The notes under the pieces are model-generated. The model made no database searches. It had not been told where the DNA came from and saw only the letters and a list, made by a program, of their open reading frames with translations. A program made the position numbers and the translations under genes. DNA of 39,406 nt from the IMG/VR virus record IMGVR_UViG_3300033134_000007, positions 1-39,406 of that record; one strand, 5' to 3'. Position 1 is the first letter of the stretch, and every line of letters starts with the position of its first letter. This DNA is from a virus. Positions 15,456 to 21,738 of the stretch are shown here, piece after piece.

Positions 15456-16094
15456 TCAGGCTGTCACCGCGGCGTGGCGCCGCAGTTCGCCCCAGAGATT
15501 GACGATCTCCGCGCCGGCCGGGCCCTCGGGCTCGTACTCGCGGGCGGTGCGGCCGTCGATCATGCAGTGCTGCATGGCCACCCGGTGATGCACCAGGCAG
15601 GTGGCCGCCGGGGCGCCGAGCCCGTCGAGGATCCCGCGCGCCTCGCGCTCGACCGCGAGCGAGCGCACCGGCACGGCGTTGAGCACGGCGAGCAGCGGGC
15701 GGTGCGCCAAATGGGCGATATCGATCGTGGCCTCGGCGGCCTCGAGGTCGAATGTCGCCGGGCGCAGCGGCATCACGACGAGGTCGCACACGCGCGCGGC
15801 CCTGACGCCGGCCTGGTCGGCGTGCGGCGCGGTGTCGAGCACCAGCAGGTCGCAGCCGTCCTGGCGCGCCTCGCGCGTCGTCGCCTCGAGCGCGGCGGCG
15901 GCAGTGATGCTGACGCCCGGGCCGTCGAGGCCGCCGCGGCTGCGCCGCTCGGCCCATTTGGCGGCCGAGGCCTGCGGGTCGAGGTCGAGCAGACGCACGC
16001 GCAGCCCCTCGCGCCAGGCCTGGGACGCAATGTGAATGGCGAGCGTCGATTTGCCGACGCCCCCCTTCTGTGACAGGAAACCGATGGTGAGCAT
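15456..16094 (-). CDS. parA: ParA-type Walker ATPase, short form (type Ib partition)
   Basis: A 212-aa product read leftward from ATG 16094; AGGGG lies upstream. The deviant Walker A QKGGVGKST (Lys10 and Lys15) is near the N-terminus, followed by VRLLDLDPQASAAKW, the Walker A' region LLVLDTAPHAD and VVMPLRPATFDLEA. There is no N-terminal HTH and the length is about 210, so it belongs to the small ParA/ParF-like class whose partner is a small RHH protein, found here immediately downstream. It should bind nucleoid DNA non-specifically in its ATP form and segregate the episome. Frames further upstream are not needed. Confidence 0.88.
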   Translation of the reverse strand: MLTIGFLSQKGGVGKSTLAIHIASQAWREGLRVRLLDLDPQASAAKWAERRSRGGLDGPGVSITAAAALEATTREARQDGCDLLVLDTAPHADQAGVRAARVCDLVVMPLRPATFDLEAAEATIDIAHLAHRPLLAVLNAVPVRSLAVEREARGILDGLGAPAATCLVHHRVAMQHCMIDGRTAREYEPEGPAGAEIVNLWGELRRHAAVTA

Positions 16095-16146
16095 GCGCAA
16101 CCCCTGGCAGGCGGGATGCCTGCATGCAAGGTTGCTAGCATGCAAG
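16091..16146. repeat. GCATGCAA repeats upstream of parA (proximal pair)
   Basis: GCATGCAAG occurs at 16122-16130 and 16138-16146, 16 bp apart as in the distal pair. A degenerate copy (GCATGCGCAA) overlaps the parA start at 16091, 31 bp from the first, about two periods. Position and spacing fit an operator/centromere for the RHH protein, so parA transcription is probably autoregulated here. Confidence 0.6.
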
Positions 16147-16219
16147 CCTGGGAGCCTGCAATGGCATTGGCTGGCGGCTGTGCGGTCGGTGGCCTGGCGG
16201 TGTAGCCTGGCGGCGGCGG

Positions 16220-16528
16220 GTGCTGGCGTCATTGTCCGACGCTTGGCAGGCTGCGTGGCCGCGGTGCTGGCGCCCGCCACCGGGGCAATTGTGGCAACCA
16301 GTGGCCGAGCGGGGTGCGGTGTTGAAAACAGCCGATCCGCCGTTTACGCCTGGGGCGGGGCGGTTCACCGCCGAGTGGTGGCCGAGCGTGGTCGTCTGCC
16401 CGAAGTGCCGCGCCGCCGATACCGTGCTGACCGCGCCTTGGCGCAGCGCGGCGGACAACGCGCTGTCCTGGATCTACCGCTGTGATCGCTGCGGCCATGC
16501 CTGGCGCTCGGCGGGGCCGGATGCCTGA
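16220..16528 (+). CDS. Zinc-ribbon protein
   Basis: About 102 aa from GTG 16220; TTG 16232 is also possible and the true start is uncertain. The C-terminal half has two Cys pairs, VVVCPKCRAADT and YRCDRCGHAW, separated by about 25 residues, forming a zinc ribbon. A Trp-rich N-terminus precedes it. Such small ribbons in phage early regions often bind DNA or RNA polymerase. It reads divergently from parA, and the 16-bp repeats lie between the two. Confidence 0.65.
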   Translation: MLASLSDAWQAAWPRCWRPPPGQLWQPVAERGAVLKTADPPFTPGAGRFTAEWWPSVVVCPKCRAADTVLTAPWRSAADNALSWIYRCDRCGHAWRSAGPDA

Positions 16529-16603
16529 CGGGGCGGGTTTTCAGCCTCCTGCGCGGCAACAAACGACCGTCAGACAATCACTTCCTCAATCGGAAAACAT
16601 TGC

Positions 16604-16736
16604 GATGCTCTCACAAGCTGCCTTTGCTTTGATGCACCCGGTCTATGAGCCAGAACGGGATATCGTGCGCGGGCATTACTGGCTGGCGGCGCCGACAATC
16701 AGCGCCTGTCTCACGGTGAATATCGGCCTCGAATGA
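16604..16736 (+). CDS. Possible very small ORF
   Basis: A 43-codon frame from ATG 16604 (MLSQAAFALMHPVYEPERD). There is no clear Shine-Dalgarno, and the frame extends upstream without good starts. No family is recognised. It fills a gap between the zinc-ribbon gene and the next small gene, and could be noise. Confidence 0.3.
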
Positions 16737-16766
16737 CACGTTTATGCAGCGGGTCGTCCGCTGTGG

Positions 16767-17024
16767 ATGCTGTCGCTGGCGTGGCAGACTCCACACGGTC
16801 CGCTGCCGGTGCTCCGGTGGAGCCCAACGGTTACGCGGCACATAGAGGCGACACGAGACCGGATCATGCGCCATATCGGCAGCAGCGAGCCGCTGATCCC
16901 GATCGAGGGCGAAGAAAAGGCGCTGGCACTGGTGACCATGCAATGGCGCAAGCCGCTCTCCCTGGACGAAGTCAACCGCATGGCACCGACCCCGGAGGTG
17001 CTGGCCAGACCCGGCCGCGCCTGA
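16767..17024 (+). CDS. Hypothetical protein, 85 aa
   Basis: From ATG 16767. Codon use is normal for the genome. The core TRDRIMRHIGSSEPLIPIEG and EEKALALVTMQWRKPLSLDE suggest a small alpha/beta protein; no family is recognised. There is no strong ribosome-binding site, so the start is uncertain, and ATG 16866 is an internal alternative. It is one of a run of small rightward genes between parA and the leftward early operon. Confidence 0.5.
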   Translation: MLSLAWQTPHGPLPVLRWSPTVTRHIEATRDRIMRHIGSSEPLIPIEGEEKALALVTMQWRKPLSLDEVNRMAPTPEVLARPGRA

Positions 17025-17066
17025 CGGGAACCATTTTCAACCCTCTGTTTCAGGGTGACTTCCGGG

Positions 17067-17288
17067 ATGGTAAAACCGACCGCCGATGAACTCGACGCCG
17101 CCCTGCGGGCATGCCGCGGTGCCTATGTCGGCCCAGGCCCCTGCCATCGACCGGACTATCTGGCCGCGCGCCGACGCTATGCGCTCCTGTTGGTGGCGGC
17201 TGGCGTGCTGCGCATGCGCGATCTGGACCGGCCACCTGAGCAAACGGGTGTTTCGGCGCGACAAACGGGATGGGAATCAGGCGCCTGA
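17067..17288 (+). CDS. Hypothetical protein, 73 aa
   Basis: From ATG 17067. The sequence MVKPTADELDAALRACRGAY then DYLAARRRYALLLVAAGVLR is helical, like small phage accessory proteins, with no named match. Its 3' end overlaps by 12 bases the 3' end of the convergent gene at 17277. Confidence 0.5.
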   Translation: MVKPTADELDAALRACRGAYVGPGPCHRPDYLAARRRYALLLVAAGVLRMRDLDRPPEQTGVSARQTGWESGA

Positions 17289-17462
17289 CAGCAATTCTTT
17301 GGCGCGCTGTTCCAGGCTGGCGCGGGTTTCGCCGGGCTTGGCGATCAGGAAGACCTGGCGGCTGTCCGGCCAGGCCAACCACGCCTCGAGGCAGCCATGG
17401 GGCGGCAGGATGCCGTCGCGGTCGTCGATCGGGGGATAGTATTTGGTTTCGATTTCGGTCAC
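17277..17462 (-). CDS. Hypothetical protein, 61 aa
   Basis: Read leftward from ATG 17462 (overlap ATGA with its upstream gene). The start MTEIETKYYPPIDDRDGILP is followed by EAWLAWPDSRQVFLIAKPGE, which suggests a small strand-helix protein. It is the last gene of a three-gene leftward operon starting at 17873. Function unknown. Confidence 0.55.
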   Translation of the reverse strand: MTEIETKYYPPIDDRDGILPPHGCLEAWLAWPDSRQVFLIAKPGETRASLEQRAKELLSGA

Positions 17463-17674
17463 TCGTGACCCTCCAGTGTCAAACTCGCGCGGGTAATGAT
17501 GTAGGATGCCAACGCTTCGAGGCCTACGCCGTCGCGCTCCGCCTCCCGTGTAGCCGCGATGAGATCACGCAGCCCGTTTTCCAGTTGCGTGACCCGTTTC
17601 TTTACTTGTTGGCGGCGCCGCGCCGCCCGCTGCGCCGGCGTCATCGGCGCGGCGCCGAGCAACGGACGTGCCAT
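17459..17674 (-). CDS. Hypothetical basic coiled-coil protein, 71 aa
   Basis: Read leftward from ATG 17674. A very basic stretch (RAARRRQQVKKRV) runs into a heptad helix (VTQLENGLRDLIAATREAE). It is probably a DNA-binding or dimeric accessory protein, and no family is recognised. It is one base downstream of its operon neighbour and overlaps the next gene. Confidence 0.55.
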   Translation of the reverse strand: MARPLLGAAPMTPAQRAARRRQQVKKRVTQLENGLRDLIAATREAERDGVGLEALASYIITRASLTLEGHE

Positions 17675-17675
17675 T

Positions 17676-17873
17676 CTATTCCGTCCAGCCGCAGGCGCGG
17701 GCGACCTCGTCGCAATCCGCCAATGCCTGCTTCAGTTTCTGCGCGTCGATGTCGATTTCACCGGGCCGGCTGATCCTGTAGCCGCCCTTACCCTTCCACC
17801 AACCGCTGCCGGCTTCGACAACGACCGGTTCGTCGCTTTGCGGTTGCGCGGGAAACCTAATGATTTTAGCCAC
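17676..17873 (-). CDS. Hypothetical protein, 65 aa, GTG start
   Basis: Read leftward from GTG 17873, chosen because AGGAG lies 7 nt upstream; the longer open frame to 17981 runs through the repeat operator and is unlikely. The sequence AKIIRFPAQPQSDEPVVVEA then GGYRISRPGEIDIDAQKLKQ looks like a small alpha/beta protein. It is the first gene of the leftward trio, under a promoter region with two identical 14-bp repeats. Confidence 0.6.
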   Translation of the reverse strand: MAKIIRFPAQPQSDEPVVVEAGSGWWKGKGGYRISRPGEIDIDAQKLKQALADCDEVARACGWTE

Positions 17874-17905
17874 CTGGTGCTCCTTGTCTCTGGTTTCCCT
17901 TATAC

Positions 17906-17947
17906 GTGCGTCACGAAACCAGGCAAGGGAAATGTGCGTCACGAAAC
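17906..17947. promoter_or_regulatory. Twin 14-bp direct repeats, candidate operator
   Basis: GTGCGTCACGAAAC occurs exactly twice, at 17906-17919 and 17934-17947, 28 bp apart (start to start). They lie in the 129-bp gap between the annealase gene's end and the leftward trio that starts at 17873. Exact repeats just upstream of an operon are typical repressor or activator sites. Confidence 0.6.
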
Positions 17948-18002
17948 TGCGACGGATACCGTCTTCAACCAGATAATTCAATCCGTCATCGCGCCTGCCT
18001 GG

Positions 18003-18980
18003 CTACGGCGCGGGGCCGGGCCATGGGGCGTCGTCGGGCACCGGATCCGGCTCGGCCTCGGCCACGGCGAGGGCGGCCAGGCGGTAGTTGATGCGGCTGT
18101 CGATCGCGGCGATGCGCTCGAGCGCCTGGCCGGCGGCGGCGGCGCGCAGCCGGGTCAGCCGCTCGGAGTGCTGCAGCGCGGCCAGCTGCTCGGTGGTTTC
18201 CGCGAGCTCAACCTCCTGGGTGATGCCGCTCAGCACCTCGGCCCAGGTCATGCCCTTGGCGCCGGACGGGGTTGGCGACTGGGGTGGCGGCTCGGCCGGG
18301 CGGGCGGGCTCGAGCGCGGCGGGGGGCTCGGCGTCGATCGTCAGGCCGCCGGCATCGACCGCCTGGCCCTCCATCTCCTCGGCGGTCGGGCCCTCGCTTT
18401 CCTCGGGGAACGCCGCGCGCAGGCTGGCCGCCTTGGCGACCTTGAGCAGCTGGCCACGCGGGCGGCGGGCCCACATGTCGTTGGGCACCTGGGTGCGGCC
18501 GATGCGGGCGTAGCTCTCCTCCCACCAGACCGGCTCGCAGTAGCTGCGCGCCTGGCCGCCGATCAACTTGTAGACCGTGACCGAGCACCATTCGGGATAC
18601 TCGACCTCGACCGTGGTTTCGCGCTCCTCGCCGCGCCGGCCGACCCGGCCGGTGAACCGCCGCCGCCTGAGCGGGCCCCAGGTCGGCGGGTCGAGCCCGG
18701 CCCACAGGCCGGTGCGGGAGGCCGTGGTCTGCAATTCGTTGATCCCCGGCCAGACGGTTTCCACCTCACGCCCGAGCGCGCTGTTCCAGACCGGCACGAT
18801 ATGCACCGGGCGGCGGAACGGATCCAGCTTGCGCGCCCGGCAGTAATCCAGCGCCAGCATCACCGCGCCCGCGGTGCGCGCCCCGGGCCAGATCGCCTCG
18901 GTGAGCACGCGCCATTGCTGCGCATCGACCGGCGCGCCGGGCGGCAGCGGCAGGCGCGGTGCGGCGATGACCTCGCTCAT
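18003..18980 (-). CDS. Bet/RecT-family single-strand annealing protein
   Basis: A 325-aa product read leftward from ATG 18980. Residues about 38-215 carry the phage Bet signature: AVMLALDYCRARKLDPFRRP, VWPGINELQTTASRTG, YPEWCSVTVYKLIGG, then NDMWARRPRGQLLKVAKAAS and LRAAFPEE. It anneals complementary single strands in recombination and in circularising or repairing replicating DNA. The C-terminal third is Pro/Ala-rich and then helical. It is coupled by ATGA to a Gp157-like gene. No exonuclease partner of lambda-exo type is seen nearby. Confidence 0.88.
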   Translation of the reverse strand: MSEVIAAPRLPLPPGAPVDAQQWRVLTEAIWPGARTAGAVMLALDYCRARKLDPFRRPVHIVPVWNSALGREVETVWPGINELQTTASRTGLWAGLDPPTWGPLRRRRFTGRVGRRGEERETTVEVEYPEWCSVTVYKLIGGQARSYCEPVWWEESYARIGRTQVPNDMWARRPRGQLLKVAKAASLRAAFPEESEGPTAEEMEGQAVDAGGLTIDAEPPAALEPARPAEPPPQSPTPSGAKGMTWAEVLSGITQEVELAETTEQLAALQHSERLTRLRAAAAGQALERIAAIDSRINYRLAALAVAEAEPDPVPDDAPWPGPAP

Positions 18981-19453
18981 GGGTGCGCCTCCACGCGCAG
19001 GTTCAGGGTCATCTCGTTGGGGGTGATGACCGAGACGCCGGGCACGTCCTCGCCGCGCTCGAGCGCCTCGCGGATCGCCTTGCGGTCGGGCTCCGGCTCG
19101 GGCCGGGTGAGGTATTGCGGCGGCACGCGCGCGGCGTCGTCCACGCTGAGGATCTTGCGCTTGCGCGAGAGGTAGGCCGAGAGGGTGCCGTCGGTGGTGT
19201 GCGTGCAGCCGGTTTCCAGCATCACCTCGGCCAGCAGCGCGCGGCACTGCCTGTTGGCCGCCTCGGCCGCCTTGGCCAGCGCCTCGATCGCCAGCGCCAG
19301 GTGCGCCGCGGCCTGCAGCGCCTGCACCAGGTCGGCCTGGCCGAGCGCGGCCTGGTGGCGCGCGGCGTAGGCCTCGCCGGCCTGCCAGATGTCGCGATAG
19401 AGCGCCCTGACGCCGCCCAGCAGCCGCTCGCGCGCCGCCGCCGCGCCGCTCAT
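18977..19453 (-). CDS. Gp157-like early protein
   Basis: A 158-aa product read leftward from ATG 19453. An N-terminal long helix region (LGQADLVQALQAAAHLALA) precedes LSAYLSRKRKILSVDD, then RVPPQYLTRP and PDRKAIREALERGEDVPGVS. That last pattern (a short charged strand, a P.EY segment, KKAI.EALK.GE.VPG) is the hallmark of the Siphovirus Gp157 family, commonly found beside phage annealases. Its role is unclear; a recombination accessory or host-nuclease function has been suggested for relatives. Confidence 0.75.
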   Translation of the reverse strand: MSGAAAARERLLGGVRALYRDIWQAGEAYAARHQAALGQADLVQALQAAAHLALAIEALAKAAEAANRQCRALLAEVMLETGCTHTTDGTLSAYLSRKRKILSVDDAARVPPQYLTRPEPEPDRKAIREALERGEDVPGVSVITPNEMTLNLRVEAHP

Positions 19454-19866
19454 GCCTCGACCTCGGCCAGATAGCGCTCGAGCCGGCGGGCGTCCTCGGC
19501 GGCGATGCCGAGTGCCGCGGCCAGGCTGGCCAGCAGGATCCGCTCGCCGGGCTCGAGCCGCGGCAGCCGCTCGGACCGGAGCGTATCCGAGACTATTTCC
19601 GACCACGTTTGAAGGCGTAACGAAACGGCAGCATCGACCTGGGCGGCGGCGCGCAATTCCGCGTGAGACGGACCAGACGGGTAAGTTACGCCGTATTTCC
19701 GCCCAACTTGTGCGCCTTGGAAATCAGCCGTTTCGGTGCAAGGACGTCCCCGAGGCGCGACAATCACGCGCGAAAAGAATGGCTTGCCCGTCACTTTCCA
19801 GACGCGCACAACCGCCGCCCGCAATCGCCACGCGAAGGAACCCCCGGCATGCCCCTGAATTTGCAT
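19450..19866 (-). CDS. Hypothetical early protein, 138 aa
   Basis: Read leftward from ATG 19866, chosen for a GGAGG ribosome-binding site 7 nt upstream. It is basic in the first half (FAWRLRAAVVRVWKVTGKPF), with a helical acidic C-terminus (LAAALGIAAEDARRLERYL). No family is recognised. It is the first gene of the operon that continues to Gp157-like and Bet-like proteins, controlled by the palindrome region at 19891. Confidence 0.55.
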   Translation of the reverse strand: MQIQGHAGGSFAWRLRAAVVRVWKVTGKPFFSRVIVAPRGRPCTETADFQGAQVGRKYGVTYPSGPSHAELRAAAQVDAAVSLRLQTWSEIVSDTLRSERLPRLEPGERILLASLAAALGIAAEDARRLERYLAEVEA

Positions 19867-19890
19867 GATCGTTCCTCCGTTGCGACTGCC

Positions 19891-19907
19891 GATATGCTTT
19901 GCATATC
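19891..19907. promoter_or_regulatory. 7-bp inverted repeat upstream of the recombination operon
   Basis: GATATGC-TTT-GCATATC is a perfect 7-bp palindrome, AT-rich in a very GC-rich genome, about 25 bp upstream of the start of the leftward gene at 19866. It is a good candidate operator or promoter core for that operon. Confidence 0.55.
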
Positions 19908-19975
19908 TAAGCTTCCGGCGCAACCGATGCCGCTTAGGCCGCGGCGGCCCGGCGCCTGGGAGTTGATCGTAACGG

Positions 19976-20338
19976 CTACGCTACGTCTTGACGCGGCGAT
20001 GCGGAGCGATAGCCCTCTGCCAGCGCCAGAGCGGCCAGCAGCAGCGCTTGGACGCCTATCGGAGGTAGCTGCCCGGCAACGGCGATCAGTCGCTGCAGGG
20101 CGGGGTCGCTGACTGTCGTCAGGGTCGGGCCGGCGTCGATTTCCGGCATCAGGTCGGTCGGGGCCATTTGCAGGATGTCCGCGAGGCGGGCGCGGGTGGC
20201 GATGCTCGGCAGGCTCAGGTCGATCTCCCACTGCGCCACCGCGCCATGGCTGACGCCGAGCATGCGGGCGAGCTCGCGCTGGGAGATCTCCAGTTCGCGC
20301 CGGCGTTTTCTCAGGATTTGGCCGAGTCTGTGTGCCAC
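19976..20338 (-). CDS. XRE-family (CI-like) repressor
   Basis: A 120-aa product read leftward from GTG 20338, with GAGGGC upstream; a longer frame to 20413 is less likely. LGQILRKRRRELEISQRELA, then RMLGVSHGAVAQWEIDLSLPS and TRARLADILQMAPTDLM, is a textbook HTH_3 domain. The C-terminal part is short and helical, with no S24 peptidase, so it is not cleaved like lambda CI. With the divergent Cro/YdaS-like gene at 20458 it forms a genetic switch, which supports a temperate lifestyle. Confidence 0.85.
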   Translation of the reverse strand: MAHRLGQILRKRRRELEISQRELARMLGVSHGAVAQWEIDLSLPSIATRARLADILQMAPTDLMPEIDAGPTLTTVSDPALQRLIAVAGQLPPIGVQALLLAALALAEGYRSASPRQDVA

Positions 20339-20361
20339 GGTGCCCTCGTTGGTTGTCGCGC

Positions 20362-20378
20362 CGCTGCTTATAGCAGCG
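20362..20378. promoter_or_regulatory. Operator candidate in the repressor/Cro intergenic region
   Basis: CGCTGC-TTATA-GCAGCG is a perfect 6-bp-arm palindrome in the 119-bp space between the divergent repressor and Cro-like genes. A related half-site with CAGCGCT follows at about 20439. These are probable binding sites for the two regulators and overlap the expected promoters. Confidence 0.6.
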
Positions 20379-20457
20379 CTTCGTGTCGGATGACAAACGT
20401 CTGACCGGGTCATTTTTGCGCTGGCCAGCCTGGGTTAACAGCGCTAATCGAATCACG

Positions 20458-20682
20458 ATGCAGACCGCGGGCATGAGTTTGTTGCGCGCACAACGTGGGT
20501 TACTCGCGAAAGTAGCGCGGGAACTGCGGGTCACACGCGCAGCCGTCGCGGTATGGCAACGGGTGCCGGCCGAGCGGCTGCCGGCGGTCGAGGCGGCGTC
20601 AGGCATCCCGCGGCATCTGCTGCGCCCGGATATCTGCCTGCCCCCGAAACGATCATGCCGCTGCCGCGGACCGGGAGGCTGA
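20458..20682 (+). CDS. Cro/YdaS-like regulator
   Basis: A 74-aa product from ATG 20458; no clear ribosome-binding site, and ATG 20473 is an alternative. LRAQRGLLAKVARELRVTRA, then AVAVWQRVPAERLPAVEAASG and IPRHLLRPDI, match the YdaS/Cro family: short HTH, W..VP..R....E...G......LRP. Divergent from the CI-like gene, it should repress lysogenic functions and open the lytic early operon. It is followed 2 bases after its end by the nuclease gene. Confidence 0.8.
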   Translation: MQTAGMSLLRAQRGLLAKVARELRVTRAAVAVWQRVPAERLPAVEAASGIPRHLLRPDICLPPKRSCRCRGPGG

Positions 20683-20683
20683 C

Positions 20684-21094
20684 ATGGGCAAGCAATTTCG
20701 CCTGACGATGCCGGTGGTTCCCGAGCACTCGGTGCAGGCCCAGTTGTGCCGGATCCTGACGATGGAGCTCGCCCCGCCGGGCAAGTTGAGCCGCGACGGG
20801 GTGGTCTGGTACGCGATCGATCATGCCAATTACGCTGGCGAAATACCCGGCGTGCGGATTGCCCGAGGCATCGTCGCCGGGATCCTGGATATGTTCCTTT
20901 TGTGGAACGGGCACGCCTATTTCGTCGAGCTCAAGACGGAGGATGGCCGGCTGTCGCCGGAGCAGCAATCGGTCGCCGCGGCGGTGCTCGGCGGCGGCGG
21001 GCGGGTTGGCGTGGTGGCGACCGCCGAGCAGCTGCTGGCGGTGCTGGACAGCTGGGGGATCCCCCGGCGGCGGCGGGTGCGGGTGGCGGCGTGA
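20684..21094 (+). CDS. VRR-NUC family nuclease
   Basis: A 136-aa product from ATG 20684 with GGGAGG upstream. The PD-(D/E)xK core is clear: IVAGILDMFLLWNG (Asp), then HAYFVELKTEDGRLSPEQQ (E-x-K) and a helix with Gln. VRR-NUC proteins act as structure-specific nucleases, for example on flaps or Holliday-like junctions. As the second gene of the rightward early operon it probably works in replication or recombination with the leftward annealase. Length and residues look intact. Confidence 0.82.
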   Translation: MGKQFRLTMPVVPEHSVQAQLCRILTMELAPPGKLSRDGVVWYAIDHANYAGEIPGVRIARGIVAGILDMFLLWNGHAYFVELKTEDGRLSPEQQSVAAAVLGGGGRVGVVATAEQLLAVLDSWGIPRRRRVRVAA

Positions 21095-21108
21095 AAGGGG
21101 GGGAAGCA

Positions 21109-21738
21109 ATGACGACACTGAAGGACGCCTTTCTCGCCGCCGGTTTCCTCGCGCCGGGCGAGCGGCTGCGCGAGATCGCCATCAGGGCGATGAGCCAGCA
21201 CGCCACCAGCAATGAGGCTGCCATCGAGGCCGTGCTCAAGGCCGTGCGCCAGGATCTGGCGCTCACCTGGGCGCTGTTCGCGCCGTATGACGCCGTTGCT
21301 GTCAAGCGGCTGTTTGCCGAGGTGCGCCATGAGTTGCGCCAGGACGCCCGATCGCGCGACGAGGGCCGCGCCGTGCATGGAAACCAGCTGCCGGATGCCC
21401 AAAGCGCGCGTCAGGGAGGGGGCCAGCCATCACTTGCGGGCCACATAGCCCATGCCCCCTCCCGCCCCATCACGCTGGAGCAGCGCGCGGCGAAGGCGCG
21501 GACGGCCGAGGTGATCCGCATGTCGCTGCTCGATACCGTCACCATCGACGGCCGGCCGATCGGTGACTGGCAGGCGGGCGCGGCGCGGGCCTGGGCGCGG
21601 GCCACCGGGCGGCATGTGCGCTGGGTCGAGATGATGACCGCGAACATGCCACCCGACGATCCGATCCGGCGCTGGCTGACGCCCGAAGACGCGCAATCGC
21701 TGTGGCAGCGCGCCGCGCAGGAGGGCGACAATGCGTAA
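21109..21738 (+). CDS. Hypothetical early protein, 209 aa
   Basis: From ATG 21109 with GGGGGGGAA just upstream. N-terminal helices (TLKDAFLAAGFLAPGERL, AIEAVLKAVRQDLALTWALF) precede a Gly/Gln-rich linker. The C-terminal half includes RTAEVIRMSLLDTVTIDGRP, WARATGRHVRWVEMMTANMP and RRWLTPEDAQSLWQRA. The last part resembles small phage proteins near replication genes, but I cannot name a family. Its 3' end carries the AGGAGG ribosome-binding site and overlaps the start of the Tas-like gene by 8 bases. Confidence 0.65.
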   Translation: MTTLKDAFLAAGFLAPGERLREIAIRAMSQHATSNEAAIEAVLKAVRQDLALTWALFAPYDAVAVKRLFAEVRHELRQDARSRDEGRAVHGNQLPDAQSARQGGGQPSLAGHIAHAPSRPITLEQRAAKARTAEVIRMSLLDTVTIDGRPIGDWQAGAARAWARATGRHVRWVEMMTANMPPDDPIRRWLTPEDAQSLWQRAAQEGDNA

